A DNA stretch of 36,104 bases. Origin: Acidobacteriaceae bacterium (GTDB taxonomy: Bacteria; Acidobacteriota; Terriglobia; Terriglobales; Acidobacteriaceae). Shown one piece after another: positions 9,477-19,100 of this stretch (position 1 is the first letter of the stretch; every line of letters begins with the position of its first letter). Under the pieces are notes generated by a model. That model did not search any database, was not told where the DNA came from, and saw only the letters and a program-made list of their open reading frames with translations. The translations under genes and the position numbers were made by a program. Location: assembly GCA_030838385.1 (NCBI GenBank), contig JAUTWX010000189.1, positions 1 to 36,104 on the forward strand, read 5' to 3'.

Positions 9477-10733
9477 TTACGGATCGATCGAAGCTCTATG
9501 TCCGTAATCCGTGACGGAAGCAGCAGAGGTCTCAGGCGAAGCTGCGCCGGTGACCCGCAACATCAGGACCGTTGCGCCGAGGAGCATGATGGTTGAGAGC
9601 AGCCACGCTGCGCCGGGCATGTTCCGTGCGCCGTGCCCGGCGATAGAGTGCGCATAGATCAGCGTGAAGAGTTCGGGACCGAGCAGGGCCGCGACACTGG
9701 CGAGGCTGCCCAACGCGCCTTGCAACTGTCCCTGTTCCGAAGCGCTCACCCGGCGCGTCATGATGCTTTGCGCGGCCGCGGGTGCCAGGCCCCACAGCGC
9801 CATGAGCGGAGTGCCGCACACGAAGAGCGTCCCGGTTGTGGCCGTCCCGAAGACTGCCATGCCGGCAGCGCCGCAGATCAGCCCGACGAGCATTGCGCCA
9901 CGCTCGCCCAGACGTGCGACCGTCGGCTTGACCAGGACGGCTTGCGCGAGCGCGCAGCAGACGCCCACCAGCGTCAACGAGAAGCCGACGGTACGCGTGT
10001 CCCAGCCATAGCGTTCACTGGCGTAGAGCACATAAATGCTGGGCAGCACGACGCCAGCAAGCGTGCTGAGGAACGCAACCGCGGCGAGCCCGAGCAGTTG
10101 CTGGTGCGAGCGCAGCAGCTTGAGCGCTCCAAACGGATTGGCGCGGCGCCAAAGGATCGCGCGACGCTGCTCGCGCCGCAATGATTCCGGCAGGACGAAA
10201 AATCCGTAAGCGGCATTCGCTAGACTCAGTGCTGATGCGAACCAGAAGGGCAGGCGCGGATCGACGCCGCCCAGCAGTCCGCCAATCGCCGGACCGGCGA
10301 TGAAGCCCAGCCCGAATGCTGCCCCGACCAGACCAAAGCCGGCGGCGCGCTGTTCTGGTTGCGCGACATCGGCAACATAGGCGCTCGCGGTCGTCATGCT
10401 CGCCGAGGTAATTCCGGCGATGAGGCGCCCCGCGAAGAGCCAACTGACCGTCGGCGCCAGCGCCATGAGCACGTAGTCCAACCCCAGGCCGACGTTCGAG
10501 AGCACGATCACGGGGCGCCGGCCGAAACGATCCGAGAAAACACCGAGCAGCGGCGAAAAGACGAATTGCATGAGCGCGAAAACGGTGCCAAAAATACCGA
10601 AGATCGCGGCGGCACGCGCTCCGTCACCGGCGGTGAAGCTGAGAACGAGCTTTGGCAGCACCGGGGCGATGATTCCCAGCCCGAGCATATCGAGGAACAC
10701 CGTCGCGAAGATGAAGGCGATACCGCGCTTCAC
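9477..10733 (-). CDS. MFS transporter, TCR/Tet-like; last gene of the PKS operon
   Basis: 'FIFATVFLDMLGLGIIAPVLPKLV', 'GVFSDRFGRRPVIVLSNVGLGLDYVLMALAP' and about 12 hydrophobic segments. Starts inside the stop of the upstream GT gene (4-bp overlap). Confidence 0.9.
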   Translation of the reverse strand: MKRGIAFIFATVFLDMLGLGIIAPVLPKLVLSFTAGDGARAAAIFGIFGTVFALMQFVFSPLLGVFSDRFGRRPVIVLSNVGLGLDYVLMALAPTVSWLFAGRLIAGITSASMTTASAYVADVAQPEQRAAGFGLVGAAFGLGFIAGPAIGGLLGGVDPRLPFWFASALSLANAAYGFFVLPESLRREQRRAILWRRANPFGALKLLRSHQQLLGLAAVAFLSTLAGVVLPSIYVLYASERYGWDTRTVGFSLTLVGVCCALAQAVLVKPTVARLGERGAMLVGLICGAAGMAVFGTATTGTLFVCGTPLMALWGLAPAAAQSIMTRRVSASEQGQLQGALGSLASVAALLGPELFTLIYAHSIAGHGARNMPGAAWLLSTIMLLGATVLMLRVTGAASPETSAASVTDYGHRASIDP

Positions 10734-11935
10734 CCCGCTGCCGCCATTTCCGGCTGGTAGTTAGCCAATGACTCGAGACGATCGGCCGCAGCGGAAGGGC
10801 CACCCGCAGCGCGAAACGATGCCTGGATGCGCAGCGCCGCCTGGCGGTACGAAGCAGTTTCGAGAATCGTCACAAGTGCCGCAACGATCTCGTCGGAAGT
10901 GGCGCGTCCATACTTGAGCCGCACACCCGCGCCGGCGTCGACGACCTGCTGCGCGACGATCGGCTGATCGTCGCGGATCGGGGCGACGACGAGCGGTATG
11001 CCGTGAGCGAGTGCCTCGCAGACTGTATTGTGTCCGGCATGGCAGACGACTGCGTCGAGGTGCGGCAATAGCTCGAGCTGTGGCACGCTGGGACGCATGA
11101 GGACATTGGCTGCCGTCGTCTCCAGCATGCCGTCTGGCGCGACGACGATCGCCTGCAACCGATCCTCAAGGCGCGCAGCGGCCGCGACGGCAGCGGTGAG
11201 AAATCGGCTGCCACTCGCCGCATTGACCGTGCCGAGTGTGATCAGCACGTGATGCCGCTTAAGGTCGAGCCACGACCAGGGGAACTCCGCCCGTACCGGG
11301 CGCATTCCGATGGCTGGGCCGGCGAAACACCACTCGGACGGAAATGGACCGCCGCCGACCAGTTCCTCGGTGCTGAATGCCAGCACAAGCTGCTCGGAGA
11401 AGCGCAGGTCGCCCTGCGCCGCTTCGGCTGCCGGGGTGCCCACACGATGCTGGAAGGCGCGCAGCTGGTCGGCGATCCAGGTGCCGAACATCGGGAAGAT
11501 GGCGAAGGGATCGGCGAGCTCGGAGGAAGTGGTTGCCGATGTTGCCCATCGCAGGCCGCGCCGACGGGCGACGAGCGCCCCGGCGATCGCCTGCTGATCG
11601 ACGACCAGCACATCCGGAGCGAACCGCTCGACCGCCGCTTCGATTTCCGGCAACATCGCCTCGCCGAGCGGCACGATGAACTCTTTCCAGAGGAAACGGA
11701 ATGCCTCCGCGCCGCGCAGACCCTGAGCGCGCGCAGTGATTGCGCTCAGGCCCTCCGGTGTAAGGGTCCGGTCCGTTGGGAGCACTTCGGCTCCATGCGG
11801 CAGCAGCGGCGCCAGCACCGATGCATGACCCGCCCACGCCACGTCATGATCACGTGACGCAAGCTCGGCGCCGACCGCAACGGTGGGATTGACGTGACCG
11901 GCGAGCGGCGGGACGACAAACAAGAAGCGGCTCAT
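10730..11935 (-). CDS. GT1-family glycosyltransferase (UGT/MGT-like)
   Basis: Start taken at 'MSRFLFVVPPLAGHVNPTVAVGAELASRDHDV'. C-terminal donor motif 'VVCHAGHNTVCEALAHGIPLVVAPIRDDQPIVAQQVVDAGAGVRL'. 4-bp overlaps with both neighbours. Confidence 0.9.
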   Translation of the reverse strand: MSRFLFVVPPLAGHVNPTVAVGAELASRDHDVAWAGHASVLAPLLPHGAEVLPTDRTLTPEGLSAITARAQGLRGAEAFRFLWKEFIVPLGEAMLPEIEAAVERFAPDVLVVDQQAIAGALVARRRGLRWATSATTSSELADPFAIFPMFGTWIADQLRAFQHRVGTPAAEAAQGDLRFSEQLVLAFSTEELVGGGPFPSEWCFAGPAIGMRPVRAEFPWSWLDLKRHHVLITLGTVNAASGSRFLTAAVAAAARLEDRLQAIVVAPDGMLETTAANVLMRPSVPQLELLPHLDAVVCHAGHNTVCEALAHGIPLVVAPIRDDQPIVAQQVVDAGAGVRLKYGRATSDEIVAALVTILETASYRQAALRIQASFRAAGGPSAAADRLESLANYQPEMAAAG

Positions 11936-12798
11936 GGCCGGCTCGGAAGCATCGCGCGGCTTAACGGCGCGGGCTCGAATGGGACCTCCGGCGGCACCCA
12001 AAGCGGCGGCTCGCCCTGCTGGCTGGCGTACCACCACAGCAGCACCTCACACAGATATGGCGCCGTGTTGAACAGGACGCGATGGTCGAGGTCGGGCAGC
12101 ACGATCAGCCGCGTCCTTGTCACCAGGCGTTCGAGCGTGCGTGCGCGCTCGAGCATCTCCGACGCTCCGCCGTAGATGGCAAGGATCGGGATCTGCAGCG
12201 CCTGCAGCGCGGCGCGCGAATGGGGAACGGTCGCGAGCAGGTCCTGCTCGATCGAGGTGTTTTCGATCAGCGTGACTCCGCGACGTGCGAGCTTCATCGT
12301 CTTGCGGCCGCGCTCGGCTATCCAGGTGCGCCACTTCTCGTCGTGGATTCCCGCAGTGACGAGCCCAAGCGTCTCGGTCATCTCTTCGCCAAAGCCCTCG
12401 TCTGCGTAGTGCCCTTCGATCATCGTCACGTCGGCGACCCGATCCGGATGCCGGACCGCCATTCCGATCGCGATGGCTCCGCCGTAGCTGTTGCCGACGA
12501 GATGGACAGGGCGGTGGATGTCCAGTGCCGTGAGGAGTCCGTCGAGATCGGCGATGCCATCGTTGAGCGAATAGCCGGTCCGCGGGCGCTCGGAGTGTCC
12601 GTGGCCGCGCAGATCGTACAGAACAACATCGTGACCGGCCGCAGCGAGCGGATTGGCGAGTGTGAAGTAGTAGCTGGAGAGATCATCGACAATCAGACCG
12701 TGGAGCAGCACGATGGTCTTTCCGCTGGGCGGCACTCCTGGGGCGGGGGCGAGGCGTTGGACGTGCAGCCGCACGCCGTTGGCGAGGATCTCAGCCAT
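11932..12798 (-). CDS. Alpha/beta hydrolase (candidate thioesterase/release enzyme)
   Basis: Start taken at 'MAEILANGVRLHVQRL'. Oxyanion 'VLLHGLIVDD', nucleophile elbow 'LVGNSYGGAIAIGMAVRHPDRV', C-terminal 'LPDLDHRVLF'. Confidence 0.88.
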   Translation of the reverse strand: MAEILANGVRLHVQRLAPAPGVPPSGKTIVLLHGLIVDDLSSYYFTLANPLAAAGHDVVLYDLRGHGHSERPRTGYSLNDGIADLDGLLTALDIHRPVHLVGNSYGGAIAIGMAVRHPDRVADVTMIEGHYADEGFGEEMTETLGLVTAGIHDEKWRTWIAERGRKTMKLARRGVTLIENTSIEQDLLATVPHSRAALQALQIPILAIYGGASEMLERARTLERLVTRTRLIVLPDLDHRVLFNTAPYLCEVLLWWYASQQGEPPLWVPPEVPFEPAPLSRAMLPSRP

Positions 12799-13126
12799 GG
12801 GCCTGCAACTCCCGCATGGACCCGCCGCCTTGCTGCAAGCATGACGCGACATACCGCACCACGTCGCCAACCCTCAACGACACCATGTCATCGACCTGCT
12901 TCTTCGCCAGGAACGCTACGAAGTTGACGCGCTCACCGAACTCGGTGCGCAGCCGGTCCGCCAACGCAACGAACTCGATGCTCTCCAGCTCCAGGTCGCC
13001 GCCGAAGGTGGTGTCCATGGTGATGTCGGTGTGGAGCAACTCGGGATCGCCGATGACCGCACCGAGGTGCTGCCGCATATAAGCGAGAACAGCGTCTTCC
13101 GAAGCGTGATGTTGATTGTCTATCAA
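12791..13126 (-). CDS. Stand-alone acyl carrier protein
   Basis: 'TTFGGDLELESIEFVALADRLRTEFGERV' carries a carrier-protein Ser motif. Probable TTG start at 13126 (alternative TTG 13132), with GGAGGA 8 nt upstream. The longer ORF call to 13372 runs antiparallel-free into the previous gene and is not needed. Confidence 0.75.
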   Translation of the reverse strand: MIDNQHHASEDAVLAYMRQHLGAVIGDPELLHTDITMDTTFGGDLELESIEFVALADRLRTEFGERVNFVAFLAKKQVDDMVSLRVGDVVRYVASCLQQGGGSMRELQAHG

Positions 13127-13128
13127 GA

Positions 13129-16100
13129 TCAATTTCCTCCGTTTCCTTCGATGGTTGCTGCTGTATGCGCCGGTCGAAGAGCGATCAACGGCGGCGTCAT
13201 GAGCTCGAGGCGAGATGGACGGAGCGCGGGCGCGACATGTGTCCACCCGGCCGTCCAAGCCACGATGTACTCCGCCCTTGCGCCCTCGGAATGGGGAGGA
13301 CCCGGGACGACGCGTGTCTCGACCCTGTACTCGCGTGCTTTCTCCGTCGACTCGGCCCGGCAGACGACGCACAGCTGATCCCCATCGATGGCACTCACTG
13401 CGAACGCAGTCGGTCGGCCCGCCAGGCCCGTCCCTTCCGCCTTGGAGACTGCTTCCTTCGCAGCCCAGAAGCGGGTGAACGCTTTAGACCGCGCAGCTAC
13501 AGGATCGCCCCGCATGCCGCTCACAACTCGGTCGAGCAAGGCCCGTTCCGGCGCTGCAAGCGCGATCATCTCCAACCCGGGATTGCGCGGCTCGACGATC
13601 TCGACATCGATTCCGATCGGCTCGGCATGAGCGATCGCCACGGCGAGATCGCCGCTATGGGCAATCGAAACGCAGACCTTCCGAGGACCCGGTACGTTGA
13701 CGATGGGCCGGCCGTGCTCATCGGCCGCAATCTTCACATCGACAGGGAATAGCGGACCTGCTCCGCGTGCCCAGAGCCAGCGGCGTACCGCGTCTTTGGC
13801 TGCGATACGGCCCATCAGCCAGTGGCGACGACCGCGCGGAGCGTGCGTGCGATAGGTCTCCCGCTCTGTCGCGCCGAGGTAGCGACGCGCGATCAACTCA
13901 CGGCTGGCAGCGTCGGGCCAGCGTTCCGTCAACCGTACCCAACCGGCAGCGTCGGACTGGGCAATCGTGTTGCTTTCCGGATTGCAGAGCACGGGCCAAG
14001 TCACGTCATCGGTAGCGAAGCGCCGATTCTCGAAACCGCTGAGCCGCGCCCATACGCGCCCGTGACGATCCGCAAGCTCCAGATCGGCGTAGACCGTGCG
14101 CGGCGTCACCGAACGAATCCGCACTGTTCCCGTGATCATGTCACCAGCGGCCGGCTCCGGTCCGAAGAACTCCACCGAGTCGACGCCACCGGGTAATGCA
14201 TAGCGGTCCGTGCTTAGCGCCGCCATAATCCAGAAGACCATCAGTTGTCCGGCACAATCGACGAGGGCGCCGAGCGACTCGAGCGTGCGCACCGTTCCCC
14301 GCAGCCCGTCGTCGCCCATCGCCGCCAAATCTTCGATACCCTGGAAGAGCGGCCCATGGAAGAGCCAGCGGTCGGCATACAACTGCTCTGCCTTTATCGG
14401 CGACGGGCGTTCGTTCGCAAACGGCGCAGTGTCGGCGGCAGGCGCGTCAGGATACCGGTCGCGGACGATGACGGTGGCTTGAGCGTACCCGCCGAGATCG
14501 ACTTCGACAGATTCGCGTCCATCGAAGGTCGCCGTCACGTCCAGCTCCAGCGGTGCATCGAGCGCGAGCCAGCGCAGTGCGGAGACCTTGCGCAGCGCAA
14601 TGGGAGTTCGTTCCGGGACCAGGCGCCTCGCAACATCACGCATCAGCTCGAACGTCGTAGTGAGCGGCACGACGGGTTGGCGGTCGGAGAGCGTCGGCCA
14701 GTCGTCAGGCTGCCGGATGAGGCAGTGGTCGATCACGAATGGCAACTGGTCAAGGCTCAATGTCCAGGTGTAGCGCGTCTGGCGCGGCTCGAGCACGCCG
14801 GTATTCGTCCGCATCTCCGCCAGCCGTGCCGTCACGGCGTGCGCGGCCTCAGTGACGTCGGCCAGCAATGCTTCCATCTCCGCCACGACCGGATGTGAGT
14901 TTGCCGCGAGGATTGGACGCGAATTTTTCGTCGGAGCCGGATGTGGGTCTTCCACAAAGGCCGGAAGCGAGTTCTCCGCGGCGAGCAGATCGAGTTGTAG
15001 CCGCGCACCTTCGACCCATAGCGCAACCGCAGTTCGGCACATTTGGCGAAGACCCGGTTGCCCGGCGAGATTCGCCGCGACGGCGATGTAGTCGCGACCA
15101 GCCAGGGTGTCGTCGATGAAGCCTGTGACGCTGCCCACGCCGACTTGAATGAAGGCGCGAATTCCCGAGGCGTAGAGGTTCTCGACGAGTGCGCGGAAAC
15201 GCACCGGTTCCAGCAGATGCCGGATCACCAGGTCGCGAATTGCGTGCTCGTCGGAGGGAAATGGCTGGGCTGTCGTCGCTGACCAGACCGGCACGCTGGC
15301 CGGCCCGATATGGAGTCTCGCGACCCCCGAGACCCGATCCAGATAGGGAGCCAGCAACGGCGAGTGAAAGCCGGAACGGAAGTTGAGGACTTGTGAGAGC
15401 ACGCCTCGCTGGGCGAGACGTTTCACCGCGGCAGCGATGGCGTTCTGCTCACCGCAGATGATCGATTGATGCGGGCAGTTATCATGGGAGACCACCACGC
15501 CTTCGACTCCGGCGATCGCTTCCTGCGCGGTTTCGACTCCACAGCCCAGGGCGGCGAAGAGGCAGCCCGGCAACTCGAAAGCTGTTGGGTCGATGCTAGC
15601 GATGAGTGCGTCCATCGAAGCCGTGGAGAACAGCCCCGCCGACATCATTGCGTTCCACTCACCGATGCTGTGCCCGGCAACGGCGGCTGGTTGAACGCCG
15701 AGCCGGCGCAGTGCCGCGTCCAGCAGGCGACCTACAGCGAGGAGCGAGATCGAACGGCGCAGCACAGAGTCCTCATTGCCGGCGAGCTCCGGACGCGGCA
15801 GGCGGAAATGCGCGGCGACGTCATCCACCACAGGCTCAAAGCGCTGCTCGATCCCGGGGAAGATCAGCGCCACGTTGCCGCCGCTCGCGCCAAGCAGCGG
15901 CGACGCGGTAAACCAGATATCGTTGCGACCCCGCCACGGCGCGTCGCCTTCAACGATGCGCCGGGCCCGCGCAAGACGTCGTGCATCCGCATCGACGATG
16001 GCCAGCCGGTACGGGCCGCCGGATGGCGCGCGTTGGACGTCGTCGCGTTCGATGAGCAACTGATCGTCGACCGTGAGCTGCGCGCGAAGGTCCTCTGCGC

Positions 16101-16140
16101 TGCTTGCAGCAAGAAGGAGTAATCGGTGGCATGTGCTCAT
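13129..16140 (-). CDS. Acyltransferase - dehydratase - 4'-phosphopantetheinyl transferase fusion (PKS accessory protein)
   Basis: Start at 'MSTCHRLLLLAASS', 4-bp ATGA overlap with the upstream stop. AT 'AVAGHSIGEWNAMMSAGLF' and 'SGFHSPLLAP'. DH hot-dogs 'LPFVIDHCLI', 'LFHGPLFQGIEDLA' and 'LVDCAGQLM'. PPTase 'GIDVEIVEPRN' and 'FTRFWAAKEAVSKAEGTGL'. Confidence 0.88.
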   Translation of the reverse strand: MSTCHRLLLLAASSAEDLRAQLTVDDQLLIERDDVQRAPSGGPYRLAIVDADARRLARARRIVEGDAPWRGRNDIWFTASPLLGASGGNVALIFPGIEQRFEPVVDDVAAHFRLPRPELAGNEDSVLRRSISLLAVGRLLDAALRRLGVQPAAVAGHSIGEWNAMMSAGLFSTASMDALIASIDPTAFELPGCLFAALGCGVETAQEAIAGVEGVVVSHDNCPHQSIICGEQNAIAAAVKRLAQRGVLSQVLNFRSGFHSPLLAPYLDRVSGVARLHIGPASVPVWSATTAQPFPSDEHAIRDLVIRHLLEPVRFRALVENLYASGIRAFIQVGVGSVTGFIDDTLAGRDYIAVAANLAGQPGLRQMCRTAVALWVEGARLQLDLLAAENSLPAFVEDPHPAPTKNSRPILAANSHPVVAEMEALLADVTEAAHAVTARLAEMRTNTGVLEPRQTRYTWTLSLDQLPFVIDHCLIRQPDDWPTLSDRQPVVPLTTTFELMRDVARRLVPERTPIALRKVSALRWLALDAPLELDVTATFDGRESVEVDLGGYAQATVIVRDRYPDAPAADTAPFANERPSPIKAEQLYADRWLFHGPLFQGIEDLAAMGDDGLRGTVRTLESLGALVDCAGQLMVFWIMAALSTDRYALPGGVDSVEFFGPEPAAGDMITGTVRIRSVTPRTVYADLELADRHGRVWARLSGFENRRFATDDVTWPVLCNPESNTIAQSDAAGWVRLTERWPDAASRELIARRYLGATERETYRTHAPRGRRHWLMGRIAAKDAVRRWLWARGAGPLFPVDVKIAADEHGRPIVNVPGPRKVCVSIAHSGDLAVAIAHAEPIGIDVEIVEPRNPGLEMIALAAPERALLDRVVSGMRGDPVAARSKAFTRFWAAKEAVSKAEGTGLAGRPTAFAVSAIDGDQLCVVCRAESTEKAREYRVETRVVPGPPHSEGARAEYIVAWTAGWTHVAPALRPSRLELMTPPLIALRPAHTAATIEGNGGN

Positions 16141-19100
16141 CGTGCCGCTCCTACTATGGTCAATCGGCCCACGCTCAACCGTTCCGGCGCGCCAAGATAC
16201 AGGTCGCTCTGCAGTGATTCCGAATCGGCGCAGGCGTAGATGATCTGTGCGTCGCGCCGGCTTCCCCAGGCCAGCTCGCGCATGAGCGCGTCGACACCCT
16301 CGCTCGGCGCGATCGCACCGATCTTGCGTCGCGCGTACTCCGCCTCGAGTTCCGGCGAGACCATCCCGCCGCCCGCGGCTGCCCACGGACCCCAGTCGAA
16401 CGCAACCGTCCGCATCTCGCCGCCGCGCCGATTCAGCGCGTAAGAGAGCGTGTCGAGCGCGTCATTGGCCGCCGCATAGTCGACCTGACCGCGATTGCCG
16501 AAGACGCCCGCAATGCTCCCGAACAGCACGTAATACTTCGTGCTGCTCGGCAATGCAGCGGCGAGTGCGAGCGCACCGTCCACCTTGGTCGACCAGACGC
16601 GCTCGAACGACGCAACACTCTTGTCGACGATGAGTCGGTCTTCGAGCAGCCCGGCGCCGTGCGCGACCAGGTCGAGACGTCCGTGACGATGCATGATCTC
16701 TTCGATCACCGCATTCACCGAGCCGGAGCTGCGCACGTCGGCGTGGTGGTAGGTGACCGACGCGGCGAGCCCTTCCAGTTGCGAGATCGTCGCGCGCGTC
16801 TGACGGCCAGCGAGGATCCGCGAACTGGCCGCGTCGATCTCGGCCGGTACGCGCAGCCCGCGTGCAACCAGTGCGCGCCGGAGCGCGATGCGATCCTTGG
16901 CCACGGCTGTGTCGGCTGCCTCTGGCTCTGTGGGCAGCGGGGTACGGCCCATCAGCACAATGTGGCAGCGAGCCTCGCGCGCTAACGCGAGGGCGAACTG
17001 CGCGGTGATCCCACGCGCACCCCCGGTCAGGAGCACCACGCTGCGCTCGTCCAAATTTGGAATATGCGGGCGGGCGCCGCCGTTGGGGTTTAGTTCCTGC
17101 GCCTCGATCTCGAGCCCGTAGCGCGTCTCGCCATTCCATCCAACGACCGCCGGACCATCGGAGTCGAGCAGCTCATCGAGCAGGAGCGCAGCATTCGCAA
17201 CGGGATCGCGGTGCGGATCGAGATCGACCGCGCGCGCGAGCACGTCGGGCCGTTCCCGCGCGACCGTTCGCACGAGACCGCGCCAGCCGGCATCGGCGTG
17301 AAGGGTCGCCGCGCGTTCGTGCGCGATCGGCTCGTCGCCGATCCCAAATCGGCCTCCGCCCGCAGTTGCCACCAGCAGACGGCTTGCGCCGTTGGCGAGA
17401 GCGGATTTCACGATGGCAAAGGCGCCCGGCAGTACGGGCGGGCGGTGTGGATCGGCGGTAGCGAGATAAATCAGGCCATCGATTGCCCGGCCTGGAGCGT
17501 CTCCTCCACTCGGATCGACGCCGGCCGCGACCTCCGCAACCTCGCACCCGCGCTCGCGCAGCAGGCTGGCCAGCGCTGTACTGATCCCGCACCCGTCAGC
17601 CACGAGGACAAAGCGGTGATTACGCAGCCGATCCAGCGGCGCGATCGTGTTCGGCGCATCGATCTGCCGCGGGACGACGCGCCAGCGGCGAAGCGGCGGC
17701 CCGGATTGAATGGCGGACGGTTCCTCGTGGGCGTTCGTCGGCTCGGCGCTGGGCGGTGGTGTTGAGGGCGTCCTGCGCTCGACGATCCAGGTGACGATCG
17801 CCTGGAGCGTCTTACGATCGGCGAGTTGCTTGAGAGCCAATTCGTCCAGGCCCGTACCGGGAGCAGTGAGTCCCAGCCGTTCGGCCAGCTCTCCGAAAAT
17901 CTCGGTACGCTTGATCGAGTCGATGCTCAGATCCGCTTCGAGATCCAGGTCGCGATCGAGCATGTCGGGTGGATATCCGGTGCGCTCGCCGACGACCGCG
18001 ATTACAGCGGCGAGGATCTCGTCGGCACTTTGCCCGTTTGATGGCATCACCGTCGTCGTTGGGAGCGCGCTGGCGTCGGAGGTGCGTGCGTTGGCCCAGG
18101 TGACGATTGCCTGCAGTGTCTTACGTGTCGAGAGCTCGGTGAGAGTTCGCTCGTCGAGGCCCGTGCCCACCATGGTGAGTCCCAGGCGTTCCGCCAGTTC
18201 ACCGAGAATCTCGGTGCGCTTGATCGAGTCGATGCTCAGGTCCGCTTCGAGATCGAGATCGGGATCGAGCATCTCCGCCGGATATCCGGTTCGCTCGCTC
18301 ACGACCGCGACCACAGTGGTGAGCACGTCAACGGCGCCGCGCCGGGTGTGCGGGACTATGTGAGGATCTGTGTGCGAAGCGGTGTGCGGAGCTATGTGCG
18401 AAGCGGTGGGCGCAGCAACCTCCGGTGCGGGACGTTCACTCACCGGCGCAGGCAGGTGTTTCTGCTGTCCCTTCGTGTGAACGATCGGCGTAATGCGATT
18501 CGCAATCTTCCCATTCGTAGCTGGTCGGTTCGGCGAATGCCCGTTCGTTGACGCTTCGCGTCCAAGATATCCGAGCACTACCTCGCGTTGGCTGGCGATC
18601 AGCTCGCGGCTGGTGCGCAGAAATTCCAGGACCGTCATCTCCCGCGAATCGCTATCGGCCAGCGCAGGTACCGCCGGCGCGATGGCGAGGCTGCGCTGTC
18701 GTGCGGGACGCAGCGCGCCCTGAAGATACGCACCATCTGCCGTGCGAACGGTATGTCCGTCGACAAGCCAGCCGGGACGGCGCGGCACAGCGTCCGCCGA
18801 GACGATCTCGGCATTGCGTCCCTCGAAGAGCGCCAAGGTATCGACCGAAGCATCGGCGACGGCAACCGTTGCCAGCGCAATAAGTAGACGTCGCAGTCCG
18901 GGTTCGCCCGGGACGTCGCAGGGAACCGCAAGGTGTGGCCGCTCGCCAAGGATCTTGCCGACGAGCTGGCTGAGGACGCGCCCGGGGCCAGCCTCGATGA
19001 AGATCCGCGCGCCTGCGGCGTACATGCTCTCGATCTGCTCGACGAAGTGGACCGATTGCGCGACTTGACCGGCGAGCAATGTGCGCGTCCGTTCGTCGCC

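Noticed and set aside
12082-12927. 281-aa + strand ORF and other long + strand ORFs (e.g. 11249-11857, 21186-22013, 15466-16122) across the PKS operon
   Set aside because: They are antisense to strongly supported genes, rich in Arg, and show no family motifs; expected shadow ORFs of high-GC3 coding DNA.
13127-13372. Upstream extension of the ACP ORF to 13372
   Set aside because: It overlaps the C-terminal coding end of the AT-DH-PPTase gene, and a TTG with a good RBS at 13126 explains the ACP start.
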